Below are positions 55,632 to 63,885 of a stretch of 64,000 nt of DNA, piece after piece. This DNA is from Phormidesmis priestleyi ULC007 (GTDB lineage: Bacteria; Cyanobacteriota; Cyanobacteriia; Leptolyngbyales; Leptolyngbyaceae). Location of the stretch: NCBI RefSeq assembly GCF_001895925.1, contig NZ_MPPI01000001.1, forward strand, positions 433,215 through 497,214, read 5' to 3'. The stretch's first letter is position 1, and each line of letters opens with the position of its first letter. A program made the position numbers and the translations under genes. The notes below the pieces were generated by a model. The model was not told where the DNA came from. It did no database searches and was given only the letters and a program-made list of their open reading frames with translations.

Positions 55632-56594
55632 TTAATCAGAATCTAATGAATGGTGAATGAATAGTGCAACCGTGATGTTATCGTGTCCCCCTCGCGAGCG
55701 AGCAAACTCTACTAATGATCGGGCGATCGTTACCGCATCCATACCCAAACTTTTTTGCACCAATTCCTGAATCTGTTGGACTTCGGGTGCGTAATTCCAT
55801 AATCCGTCGCTACAGAGTAAGAGATAGCCAGCACCCGGAAGCGGAAATTGCACGATCTCAGGGGCAGCATCTTCTTTAGCATCGGCTCCTAGCCAGCGAG
55901 TGATCGCGTGCGCCTGCGGAGCGTGATTTGCCTCGGCTGCGGTCATTTTGCCAGAGGCGATCGCGTCATTCACCCAAGAGTGATCGTGCGTTAACTGACG
56001 AGAACCGCTGTCAGAAATCCAATAAGCGCGACTGTCGCCCAGCCATCCGATCGTAACTATCCCATTTTGCACCACTGCCGCGACTAGCGTTGTAGAAGGT
56101 GGTTCGGTGCCAGACTGACCTTCAGAAAGGCGGCAAACACCTAAGAGTGCAGTCTCTACAGCCGATCGGATTGCAGACTCTGGTGAGGCTTTGGCTTGCA
56201 GAGCAGACGCGATGGTTAAACCCGCACTCTCAGATGCTGTTTGAGCCGCGAGTTCGGGATGATCAGAACTTGATACGCCATCACAAACGATGAGAATTTC
56301 GGCATTTCCAATCGTTTGTAAGGCTAGAAAATCTTCGTTTTGATGATGTCTGAGTCCCCGATCGCTGACTCCTGCCAAACATGAGTTGAGAATCACCTCC
56401 ACGCGATCGCCTTCTTTTGCCTCTCGACGAAACCCACACTGACCGCAGAACCCTTCCGCATCGATCGTATCGGGCGACGCGCCACATTTCTCACATCCCG
56501 ATGCAATTGTCCTTAAAGCCGTGCCGCATTCTTCACAAAACTGGTCGTCTTGCAAAACGGCGGCATCACAAGTTGGACACTGAGTCGTTAGCAT
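55632..56594 (-). CDS. double zinc-ribbon PP2C-type protein phosphatase
   Basis: 320 residues. Two zinc ribbons (Cys6/9/20/23 and Cys34/37/50/53) occupy the first 55 residues. The PP2C catalytic domain follows, with GVSDRGLRHHQNEDF, VCDGVSSSDHP, WLGDSRAY, LLLCSDGLW and the late metal Asp in GGHDNITVAL, all intact. It would remove Ser/Thr phosphates placed by the operon kinase. The gene starts 5 bp after the kinase stop, implying coupled translation. Cytosolic, no membrane segment. Confidence 0.88.
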   Translation of the reverse strand: MLTTQCPTCDAAVLQDDQFCEECGTALRTIASGCEKCGASPDTIDAEGFCGQCGFRREAKEGDRVEVILNSCLAGVSDRGLRHHQNEDFLALQTIGNAEILIVCDGVSSSDHPELAAQTASESAGLTIASALQAKASPESAIRSAVETALLGVCRLSEGQSGTEPPSTTLVAAVVQNGIVTIGWLGDSRAYWISDSGSRQLTHDHSWVNDAIASGKMTAAEANHAPQAHAITRWLGADAKEDAAPEIVQFPLPGAGYLLLCSDGLWNYAPEVQQIQELVQKSLGMDAVTIARSLVEFARSRGGHDNITVALFIHHSLDSD

Positions 56595-56599
56595 TGCTT

Positions 56600-58801
56600 T
56601 TAAAATATACTCCTCGGTCTGACTCGATTGGCTTCATCGACGAGCCGAATTTTTTCATCTCCGATCGCCAAATGTGCCAGATCACGCAAGGCTTTTTCGA
56701 GTCCTTTTCTGATTTTGGGTTCCTCTAACGGTTGACCGAGAATCGCGATCGTTGACGTAGGTGAAACGGCTTTTGTCGTCACCAAATGCAAAGCAGTTTC
56801 GAGCACTTGTTGCGTCAGTCGATGCCGCTCAACGCCGTCTAACGTTAACGCTTCGATCGCCACAGAAGCCGCTCTCAACTCGGATGTACCGGGGGCACCG
56901 CGATCGCGATTAATCAACGTGCGAGCCACTTCGACCCGTGATCGCGTAAACAAACTCGATGACGGTGGCACTCGCTCTAAAGCGGCGACGGCTGCTTGAC
57001 GATCGCCCCTTGCATTCAAACATCGCGCCAACCCAAACGCAGCAGAGACATAGCTGGGATCGGTTCGAGACACCAAATCATACATCTTGATGGCTAACGG
57101 ATAATTTTTGGCTTGCTCGGCAGATAAGGCTAACGCGAGTTTTGGCGCTAACTCTCCGGGCAAGTCAAAATAAACCTGGTCGAAGGCTGCCTGAGCTTCT
57201 TTGAACTTGCCTTGCGCCATCAGCGATCGACCTCGATACCACAGCACTCGCCAGTCCCACGGGTCTTTGGCTTCGACTTCGGCTAGATAGGTTTCAGCTT
57301 GAGCAGATTTGACCCCAATCAGGCTATCGGCTAATCGCAAAGGCGCTTCTGTTGAATTAGGAAACTGTTTAACGGCTTGTAATAAATTCTCGGTGCGCTG
57401 GGCGCTATCCGCGATCGCGCTGGCATTCATCACCGCGTTAAATCCTGGATCGGTAGAGTTTAATAACAGAGTCGGTAACTGGTCATGATTTGGATTAATC
57501 GGTGCAGAGTTGCTGCTATTCGTGAGCGCTAACCGATCGCCGCTAAATAAATTGCTAGAAGTGGGACGCGGAACGTTGGTTTCTAATGCCACCATTTCTC
57601 GCAGCACCCCTAATAGCTGATCTGCCATCTCATCGGCGGTCTGCAAACGATCGTCCGGGTTCTCAGCCGTCGCCTTAATTAAAAATCGATAGAGTGACTC
57701 GTGTTGGGCAAAAATCGGATCTTCATCCGCATTCGGAAGAGTGAAGAGATGCTCTTTGCTGAAGCCTTTAATGTTGGTGATTAACACCGCTAATGTTCGC
57801 GCAACGGTGAACAGATCAGAGGCGATCGTCGGCCCTTCTCCGGCTTCGGGGGCGCTATAGCCGACCGTGCCATAAATATCCCCATTCGGATCGTCAATCC
57901 GCCGTACTCCGCCCAAGTCAATCAGCTTAACATCATCACCTTCTAACATCACGTTGTCAGGCTTAAAGTCACAATAGACCAACCCCAACTGATGCAAATA
58001 AGCAAACGCACTCAGAATGCGATGAATGTAAGCGATCGCTTCGGTGACGGGCAGCACACCCCGCTGTTTGCGAAGGTCTTTGAGCGTTTGCCCCCCGACA
58101 TACTCCATGATGATGAAGCCTTCGGTGCCGTGATTGACAAAGTTATAAATGCCTACAATATTCGGGTGTTTGACCACCGCGAGAAACTGGCGTTCGGCAA
58201 CAGCAACGGCGGCGCTGGCGGCATCTTCGCTGTTGAGCAACCCTTTCAGAACGACGTAGCGCGACAGTGTTTTGTCGAAGCCCAGATAAATCCAGCCTAA
58301 ACCGCCGTAAGCGATCGCGCCTTTGACTTCATATTGACCCGCCACTACATCGCCCGGTTGCAGGGTGGCGATAAACGAATATTTCTGTCCGCATTGACTA
58401 CAAAAGCCTTTTTCTCGTTTGAGCGCGTTGTTGCAGTTGCCGCAGAAGCGTTTGTTTTCAGGCACTTTTGCTTCGATCAGAATCGCCTTTTCTGGATCTG
58501 TAGAGGGCAGTTCAGGAATCGAAATTAAGCCTGCACCTAATTGTCTGCGAGTGCTACGCGCTGAGGTGGAGTGAGTGCGCCGCGACCCTTTAGAAGCCCG
58601 ATTTGTGAGGGGAGAAGATCCCGTTCCGGTGGTGACGGGTATACTCCTTGCCGTGACTCTTGCACTGGGTTGAGGACGCGTTCCTGATGCCGCAATCGCC
58701 GCGAGTCCGCAGACGTTGCAATAACCATCTTCGAGTGTGCCCGCGCAATGATTTCGAGTACAGCGTACAGGTTCCCTGCGCGGGGAGCGTTCGCCGTTCA
58801 T
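56600..58801 (-). CDS. PknG-like Ser/Thr kinase with zinc ribbons and TPRs
   Basis: 733 residues. Zinc ribbons are at Cys14/19/28/31 and Cys120/123/134/137, with a Ser/Arg-rich linker between. The kinase domain is about 157-405: P-loop AYGGLGWIYLG, Lys186 (VVLKGL), Glu204 in helix C, a catalytic loop YCDFKPDN (Asp278, Lys280, Asn283) and DLG (Asp295) in place of DFG. The HRD Arg is replaced (non-RD), so activation-loop phosphorylation is probably not required. TPR-type helical repeats fill about 440-650. This zinc-ribbon/kinase/TPR order parallels mycobacterial PknG. It heads a kinase-phosphatase-vWA-FHA block. Confidence 0.88.
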   Translation of the reverse strand: MNGERSPRREPVRCTRNHCAGTLEDGYCNVCGLAAIAASGTRPQPSARVTARSIPVTTGTGSSPLTNRASKGSRRTHSTSARSTRRQLGAGLISIPELPSTDPEKAILIEAKVPENKRFCGNCNNALKREKGFCSQCGQKYSFIATLQPGDVVAGQYEVKGAIAYGGLGWIYLGFDKTLSRYVVLKGLLNSEDAASAAVAVAERQFLAVVKHPNIVGIYNFVNHGTEGFIIMEYVGGQTLKDLRKQRGVLPVTEAIAYIHRILSAFAYLHQLGLVYCDFKPDNVMLEGDDVKLIDLGGVRRIDDPNGDIYGTVGYSAPEAGEGPTIASDLFTVARTLAVLITNIKGFSKEHLFTLPNADEDPIFAQHESLYRFLIKATAENPDDRLQTADEMADQLLGVLREMVALETNVPRPTSSNLFSGDRLALTNSSNSAPINPNHDQLPTLLLNSTDPGFNAVMNASAIADSAQRTENLLQAVKQFPNSTEAPLRLADSLIGVKSAQAETYLAEVEAKDPWDWRVLWYRGRSLMAQGKFKEAQAAFDQVYFDLPGELAPKLALALSAEQAKNYPLAIKMYDLVSRTDPSYVSAAFGLARCLNARGDRQAAVAALERVPPSSSLFTRSRVEVARTLINRDRGAPGTSELRAASVAIEALTLDGVERHRLTQQVLETALHLVTTKAVSPTSTIAILGQPLEEPKIRKGLEKALRDLAHLAIGDEKIRLVDEANRVRPRSIF

Positions 58802-58825
58802 TCAGAAACTCCTGTGAGTAGAAGG

Positions 58826-60037
58826 CTAATGACTATTAAGACGTTTTTCATATTGAGACACTAATGCGATCGCGGCATCTAAAGGCGTGGGAGGGGTGTA
58901 GAGAAGTTGTTTAGCTTGAGCAGCAAGTTCAACCAGTGTGGCATCTTCAGAGCGTCCTCGTGCAAGGGCTTTGGCTTTGAGGGCATCAAGCCGCCCGCGT
59001 AACTCACGCCGACTTTCGAGGGGCTTAACATTGGCTGAGTATGCCCGTTTTTCGGATGCAAGAGACTCTCGCGTTTGGGTCATCCAATTTTCTAAACCAA
59101 TCAACACGGGGCTGACTAATCCCTCGGTTAATTTGGCTTCGAGGCGGGTGAGCCATTGTTTGAGGGCAGAGAGATGCTCTGACGCGATCGGATCTTGTAG
59201 CAAAGAGTGATCCACGACTTTTTCCTGACTTTCCGCAAAGGCGGCTAAATTTTGTTGGTGCAGCGCTTCTAATTGATTCAATAAAGTGTGTGCGATCGCG
59301 ATTCTCTCTCGCACTTGCGCCTGTTGCTGAACTCCTTGCTGAACCGCATTTCTGGCTCGTATAATCGCAGGCTGAAGGGTTTGCTCAAACTCCGCTCTCA
59401 CCCCTAACGGATCTTGTTGAATGCGATCGTGCAAGGCGGCGATCGTGTGATGCACCTGCACTAATTCCTTTAAACAACTTTGATCAATTAAATCGGCAGA
59501 TTGCTGGAGCGATCGGATCTCTGTCTCAGCATCGATCAGCGTAGAGTCTAACGTCAGCCATGCGGCATCAACGGCTAACACGACATCTCTCGCGGCTTGA
59601 AACGTCTGCATCATTCTAGAAAGTAACTGGGCAGGCGCGATCGTCGTCGTGGTTTCGGCGGCAGTGAGTAAATCTCGATGGGCGAAAGGCGTTTGCACTA
59701 CAGATAGCTGAATCGAAGCGCCCGTCAGCAGATTCTCAATATCTTGTAGCGCTTTTTCTGACCCCAAAAATCGAGAGACTTGTTTGCGAAGATCATTGGC
59801 TCGATCGATCGGTTTAATCAGCAAATCAAACTGCTGAAACAAATCATTGATCGCTTCTAATGCGGGTGTAACTTGCGTGGCAGTGACTCCAGTTAAATGG
59901 GTTTTTGAGACTCCAGGAACGCCCGCTAACTGTTGATAAGTGGGCAAATCTTGGAGGTCAATCAGGTTTTGACTGACCAGATTAACTTTATGCTTCCAGT
60001 CGATGAGAAGTTGGTCAATGTGTTCGATCGTAATCAT
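58826..60037 (-). CDS. large helical/coiled-coil protein of the signalling operon
   Basis: 403 residues, predicted almost wholly alpha-helical, rich in Gln, Leu and Ala (VQQGVQQQAQVRERIAIA and similar). No signal peptide, membrane segment or known domain is visible. It is likely a cytosolic scaffold between the envelope-facing proteins and the kinase. The gaps to its neighbours are 28 and 24 bp. I do not recognise the family. Confidence 0.68.
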   Translation of the reverse strand: MITIEHIDQLLIDWKHKVNLVSQNLIDLQDLPTYQQLAGVPGVSKTHLTGVTATQVTPALEAINDLFQQFDLLIKPIDRANDLRKQVSRFLGSEKALQDIENLLTGASIQLSVVQTPFAHRDLLTAAETTTTIAPAQLLSRMMQTFQAARDVVLAVDAAWLTLDSTLIDAETEIRSLQQSADLIDQSCLKELVQVHHTIAALHDRIQQDPLGVRAEFEQTLQPAIIRARNAVQQGVQQQAQVRERIAIAHTLLNQLEALHQQNLAAFAESQEKVVDHSLLQDPIASEHLSALKQWLTRLEAKLTEGLVSPVLIGLENWMTQTRESLASEKRAYSANVKPLESRRELRGRLDALKAKALARGRSEDATLVELAAQAKQLLYTPPTPLDAAIALVSQYEKRLNSH

Positions 60038-60065
60038 TAGTCAATCGCCCGTTAGACCCTGATTT

Positions 60066-60365
60066 TTATAAAAACCGCAATCGAACAAAGCTCACAAAAC
60101 TGACGACCGTCGCCAAGATTTGCTGCAAATCAGGGGCTTTTGCGAGTCGCTGTCGAAGTTGCTGCATTTGTTTCACATCGTCTGCGGTGCAGGTAATGTT
60201 GTTTTTGAGAATGGCTAGTTTTGCTTTAGAAAAATCACGCATTGCCTGATCTAGCTGATCTTTGAGCTGCACCTGATCATCAAATTCTGCCTCAATGTAG
60301 TGCACATTAAGGTCATTCATCAAATTAGCGGCTTGTTGCAAAAACAGGTGATTAGAGTCAGACAT
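60066..60365 (-). CDS. small helical protein of the signalling operon
   Basis: 99 residues, helical, without a signal or membrane segment. It begins MSDSNHLFLQQAANLMNDL and has a heptad-like middle (QLKDQLDQAMRDFSKAKLAI). Residues 80-99 are more hydrophobic (ILATVVSFVSFVRLRFL). The gene lies 17 bp after the lipoprotein gene and 28 bp before the 403-aa gene. Family unknown; it may bind one of those partners. Confidence 0.62.
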   Translation of the reverse strand: MSDSNHLFLQQAANLMNDLNVHYIEAEFDDQVQLKDQLDQAMRDFSKAKLAILKNNITCTADDVKQMQQLRQRLAKAPDLQQILATVVSFVSFVRLRFL

Positions 60366-60382
60366 AGAACAGTAAGGTGATT

Positions 60383-61411
60383 TTATCGATTGCGACTAGT
60401 AGGCGGAAGCGACACGGGCAAATTGACCTGCACCTGAGTGCGACTAGCAGCAGCAGTGTTGGCACGATCGAGCAGCGTTTTCGTTACGCCACTCCAAAAC
60501 GGGTCAGACTGAATTTGAGACACCAGATTCGTTGCCTTGACTTTGACAACACTATAGTCGCGACCCGTAAAAGCCGCAGCCGTGGTGAGAATTCTAGGAA
60601 TCAGGGCGTTGAGTTGACCGACTTCTAAATCATTGTAGTGATTAGCGACTTCGACAAGTTCTTTGCCCATTGTTGCCGCTTTGGTACACTGCACGACCGT
60701 GGTTTCGAGTAGTTTTTGTTCCTCCTGTTTGATCTGCTGCCATTCGTTCATCAGTTCTCCCGCTTGATTTTCGAGATCTGATTTGCGTTGGTTCATCTGT
60801 TGTAGCGTTTCGCTGCCGTCTGATCCAGATTTGAGGCGAGTCAGCAGCGTTTGATAATCTTGCCGAAGTTTTTTGAGTTTGACGATCGTTCTCGATCGAT
60901 ATTGACCTAGCATCGGCGGATTTTTGTTAATCGCGTCCGCCAACAATGCCATCTGCACGGTGAGCCTTCTCGCATACTCTGCGGACTGTTTGGCTTCAGC
61001 TTGGCTGACTATTGCGCCGCTGTTGAGCTTGTCGAAAATCGAGGCAAACCCTTCATATTGACTCCGCAAATCGACGATAAAATCATCCCACTCGGCGACT
61101 TTGGGCGGCTGAAACGGATCGATCGCCAAATCGATCACAGCACTATTGAGATCGACTTTGGAGTTGAGCACCCGCGAGATAAATCCTTGACGAATATCGG
61201 CTTGCGATCGTGGCGGCGCTTCTAATTCTCGCTGGCGCATCTGGTCGATCGCGTCGATCGCGGCCAAAGATTCAGTTTTAAACTGCACGGCGGCTCCTTG
61301 CAGTGCCCGCGCTTTTTCGACACTGCAACCACCAAGGCTGAGACTGGCAACTAAGACAACCCAGATGATCTTAGAGTTGGGATTTTGGATTTTGGATGAT
61401 GGCTGGATCAC
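60383..61411 (-). CDS. predicted lipoprotein with long helical domain
   Basis: 342 residues. A hydrophobic stretch ends in the lipobox SLGGC (Cys29), predicting lipidation and membrane anchoring. The mature part is helical, with coiled-coil features (DLENQAGELMNEWQQIKQEEQK). The first 14 residues, IQPSSKIQNPNSKI, look translated from an A/T repeat (repeated GGATTTT), so the real start may be nearer the hydrophobic stretch. First gene of the eight-gene operon, 7 bp after the yjbQ stop. No solute-binding-protein fold is evident. Confidence 0.68.
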   Translation of the reverse strand: MIQPSSKIQNPNSKIIWVVLVASLSLGGCSVEKARALQGAAVQFKTESLAAIDAIDQMRQRELEAPPRSQADIRQGFISRVLNSKVDLNSAVIDLAIDPFQPPKVAEWDDFIVDLRSQYEGFASIFDKLNSGAIVSQAEAKQSAEYARRLTVQMALLADAINKNPPMLGQYRSRTIVKLKKLRQDYQTLLTRLKSGSDGSETLQQMNQRKSDLENQAGELMNEWQQIKQEEQKLLETTVVQCTKAATMGKELVEVANHYNDLEVGQLNALIPRILTTAAAFTGRDYSVVKVKATNLVSQIQSDPFWSGVTKTLLDRANTAAASRTQVQVNLPVSLPPTSRNR

Positions 61412-61418
61412 GATTGCC

Positions 61419-61835
61419 TCACTCTCCGGTGATGTGCACGACTAATTCGCGGTGATGGTTGCGCTGTCGATGTTCCCAAATGTAAATGCCTTGCCAGGTG
61501 CCTAACAGCAAACGACCTTGCGCGATCGGAATCTGCTCAGACGTATGGGTTAGCACGGTGCGAATGTGGGCAGGCATATCGTCGTCACCTTCAGCGCTGT
61601 GAATGTAGGTTTCCCATTCTGGGACGAGTTTAGAGAAAAAGTTCTCTAAGTCTTTCAACACGTCGGGGTCGGCGTTTTCCTGAATAATTAAACTAGCGGA
61701 GGTGTGGCGCAGAAATAAATGACAGATGCCCGTTTTAATGCCGGACTCGGCGACGATCGCTTGAATCTTTTGAGTAATTCTCAGCAGAGCTTTGCCAGAG
61801 GTGGGGATGGTTAGAATTTTTTGGTGTTGAGCCAT
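61419..61835 (-). CDS. yjbQ: YjbQ-family (UPF0047) protein
   Basis: 138 residues. The core has GICHLFLRHTSASLIIQEN, HSAEGDDDMPAHIRTVLTHT and GTWQGIYIWEHRQRNHHREL, with the metal-site histidines. The family has secondary thiamine-phosphate synthase activity in vitro, but the in vivo role is unsettled. It lies just upstream of the signalling operon (7-bp gap) and may be co-transcribed with it. Confidence 0.9.
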   Translation of the reverse strand: MAQHQKILTIPTSGKALLRITQKIQAIVAESGIKTGICHLFLRHTSASLIIQENADPDVLKDLENFFSKLVPEWETYIHSAEGDDDMPAHIRTVLTHTSEQIPIAQGRLLLGTWQGIYIWEHRQRNHHRELVVHITGE

Positions 61836-62025
61836 AGGAGCGATTTGGGCATCAATTCACGTTCAATTCTATGCTAACCATCGAACTGCAATGTCTGACA
61901 ACTTTTCGGTTTCTCTCAAGGTAGCGGCAATGATTTCTCACGGTTGAAAACAACCTTGCGCCGAATCCTTAGGCTCGTGGATTAAATAGCTTAGAGAAGC
62001 GATCGATCTACGGCTCAGTCTCTTG

Positions 62026-62066
62026 CCCTCATCCCCTAACCCCTTCTCCCCAGGGAGAAAGGGAAC
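62026..62066. repeat. C-rich repeat related to the MITE interior
   Basis: CCCTCATCCCC, AACCCCTTCTCCCC and a GGGAGAAAGGG arm closely match the inner part of the MITE near 4797-4835. The CCTTCTCCC/GGGAGAAAGG arms form a hairpin. The terminal repeats of the MITE are not present here. Confidence 0.55.
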
Positions 62067-62076
62067 TAGACAGAAC

Positions 62077-63885
62077 TTACGAAGAAGTTAGAACCTTACG
62101 GATAATTGGGGAAGACAGACGAACACTCTCAACTGAAAGATGTGAGAATTCATCCCTGTAAAGAATCTGACCGTTCTTAGCCATATAGGTACATTGCTCT
62201 TCGGGACAGAAAACATCAAATATGTCTACTACGCGTAGTTTTCTTTCTGCCTCCAGAGAGACCAAGACTTTATTTAGATTGTCACGGCGTAGAAGCGACT
62301 CACTTCTGTTGGGCAATTTGCAAGGACTGCCAAAGGGAGCGAACCACTGCTTTTCTGCGCTTACAGGTTGACAATGCGCCTCACGCGCGAAAGGGTTACC
62401 GTGTAAAACTGCTAATCGGATACCTCGTGCCGAGAGTTTGCTTGAGAGGGACTCCAGTCCACTCTCCAATTGCGCTAACATCTCATCTGTTTTGGATGTC
62501 CTACGCTGTGGCGACAACCCTGCCATATCGTTGATAAGAAATACCCAGTCACCAGGTCTTAGGCGGCTGATGAGCGAAGGTACAACGCTGTCCCAGTAGT
62601 AATTATTTGCTTTGTAGTAATTATTTGCTTTGTCCCAGGTGCCTTTGTTGGGTATTTCCTTAACAGGAGATGCCCCCCAGGAAGACGTGATCGTGACCGA
62701 GTATCCATCTGACAATACAAGGTCATCAAACGCTTGAGCGAATGCCGCAGAAAAGGAGTTCCCAAAAACTAAGACCCTTTTCTTTGCGTTAGAGAAGTTA
62801 CCCAATGTGCAGTCCTCGACGAAAATCTTCTTGCCAACTTCCGAATTGTCAGATAGGATGCATTTTTCACCTTCCCATATTGAATTGACTTGTTTTAGCG
62901 AGTATGTATTAGTTAGCGAGGGAACTCCCACCGCAACCAACGATGGACCGCGACCTGTATATAGAAAGTTGGGTATGTTGACAAGCGCAAAGAGCAGCAC
63001 AGCAACGCTGGCGGAGGCACCTACTCCGTATCCAATTGATTTCCAGCGAACAGCAGACCAATGTGAATGGCGAAAAATCTCTACATACCGATAAGAAGTA
63101 ATAGATAGCAGCAGCATCAGGGCAATCTGGAATGGTATCGACCACCAGTGAATGCCAATTGTCCAACGACTGAGGCACAAAACACCCCAGTGCCAGAGAT
63201 AGAGAGAGTAGGAAATTAGACCGACATAAACCACTTTTGGATGAGTGAATAAATCATATACAGCAGTTCCAGAGCGAAAACTGGCAATCAAACAAACCGT
63301 GAACACAACAACGGCAATGGTTGCTTGCACAGCCATCTGAATGGGCATAAACAAAACTGCAACAATAGCAGCAGTGATCATCAAAGGTGGGATGCTTTCA
63401 AGAAGACGAAGCAACCTGTTGGAATGCTTTAACCCCAGAAACAGCAAGCAACCAGCCCCTAATTCCCATAGACGGGTGGGCATCAAAAAGTAAGCAGCAG
63501 GTTGGTTTGTCTGGTATATGTAGACAAAAGCAATCAAAGAAGTAATCGATAATGCCCCGATAACCCAGAACAGATTTCTTGCCCCTTTGCTAGTCTGACG
63601 ACCAAACCCAGTAAGCCAAACCAGAAATGGGTACAGGAAGTAGAACTGTTCTTCCACTCCCAGAGACCAAGTATGGGTAAAAACATTTAGTTCTGTGGAT
63701 GCGGCAAAGTAATCTGTGGACTGCTCCAGCAGATAGAGATTGGAAAGACCAAATAGAGATGTGATGCCAGTGTTTAGCGAAAGAACTGGACTGGGATTAA
63801 AGAGACCTATCAGAACACTGATTATGAGCACGAACAGCACTAACGCTGGGATTAAGCGTTTGATTCGCCTGGTATAGAACCCCAC
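62077..63885 (-). CDS. acyltransferase-3/SGNH protein lacking its first membrane segments
   Basis: 602 residues from GTG 63885. The membrane part has FYTRRIKRLIPALVLFV, TWSLGVEEQFYFLYPFLVW and YSLYLWHWGV, all typical of acyltransferase-3 (O-acetylation of surface sugars). The C-terminal part is an SGNH domain (VLVFGNSFSAAFAQAF and the Asp-x2-His of DEFSHLS). The first two spans, which carry the catalytic His, are missing. The open frame continues upstream to 63975 and reads AIEGLRFFS just before FYTRR, so the family start IEGLR is joined to the third segment by an internal deletion of about 65-70 residues. Activity is doubtful; type could also be pseudogene. Confidence 0.78.
   Translation of the reverse strand: MGFYTRRIKRLIPALVLFVLIISVLIGLFNPSPVLSLNTGITSLFGLSNLYLLEQSTDYFAASTELNVFTHTWSLGVEEQFYFLYPFLVWLTGFGRQTSKGARNLFWVIGALSITSLIAFVYIYQTNQPAAYFLMPTRLWELGAGCLLFLGLKHSNRLLRLLESIPPLMITAAIVAVLFMPIQMAVQATIAVVVFTVCLIASFRSGTAVYDLFTHPKVVYVGLISYSLYLWHWGVLCLSRWTIGIHWWSIPFQIALMLLLSITSYRYVEIFRHSHWSAVRWKSIGYGVGASASVAVLLFALVNIPNFLYTGRGPSLVAVGVPSLTNTYSLKQVNSIWEGEKCILSDNSEVGKKIFVEDCTLGNFSNAKKRVLVFGNSFSAAFAQAFDDLVLSDGYSVTITSSWGASPVKEIPNKGTWDKANNYYKANNYYWDSVVPSLISRLRPGDWVFLINDMAGLSPQRRTSKTDEMLAQLESGLESLSSKLSARGIRLAVLHGNPFAREAHCQPVSAEKQWFAPFGSPCKLPNRSESLLRRDNLNKVLVSLEAERKLRVVDIFDVFCPEEQCTYMAKNGQILYRDEFSHLSVESVRLSSPIIRKVLTSS
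62596..62631. repeat. 18-bp perfect tandem duplication in the acyltransferase gene
   Basis: GTAGTAATTATTTGCTTT occurs twice in direct succession. It adds a second KANNYY in frame on the minus strand. Confidence 0.9.
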
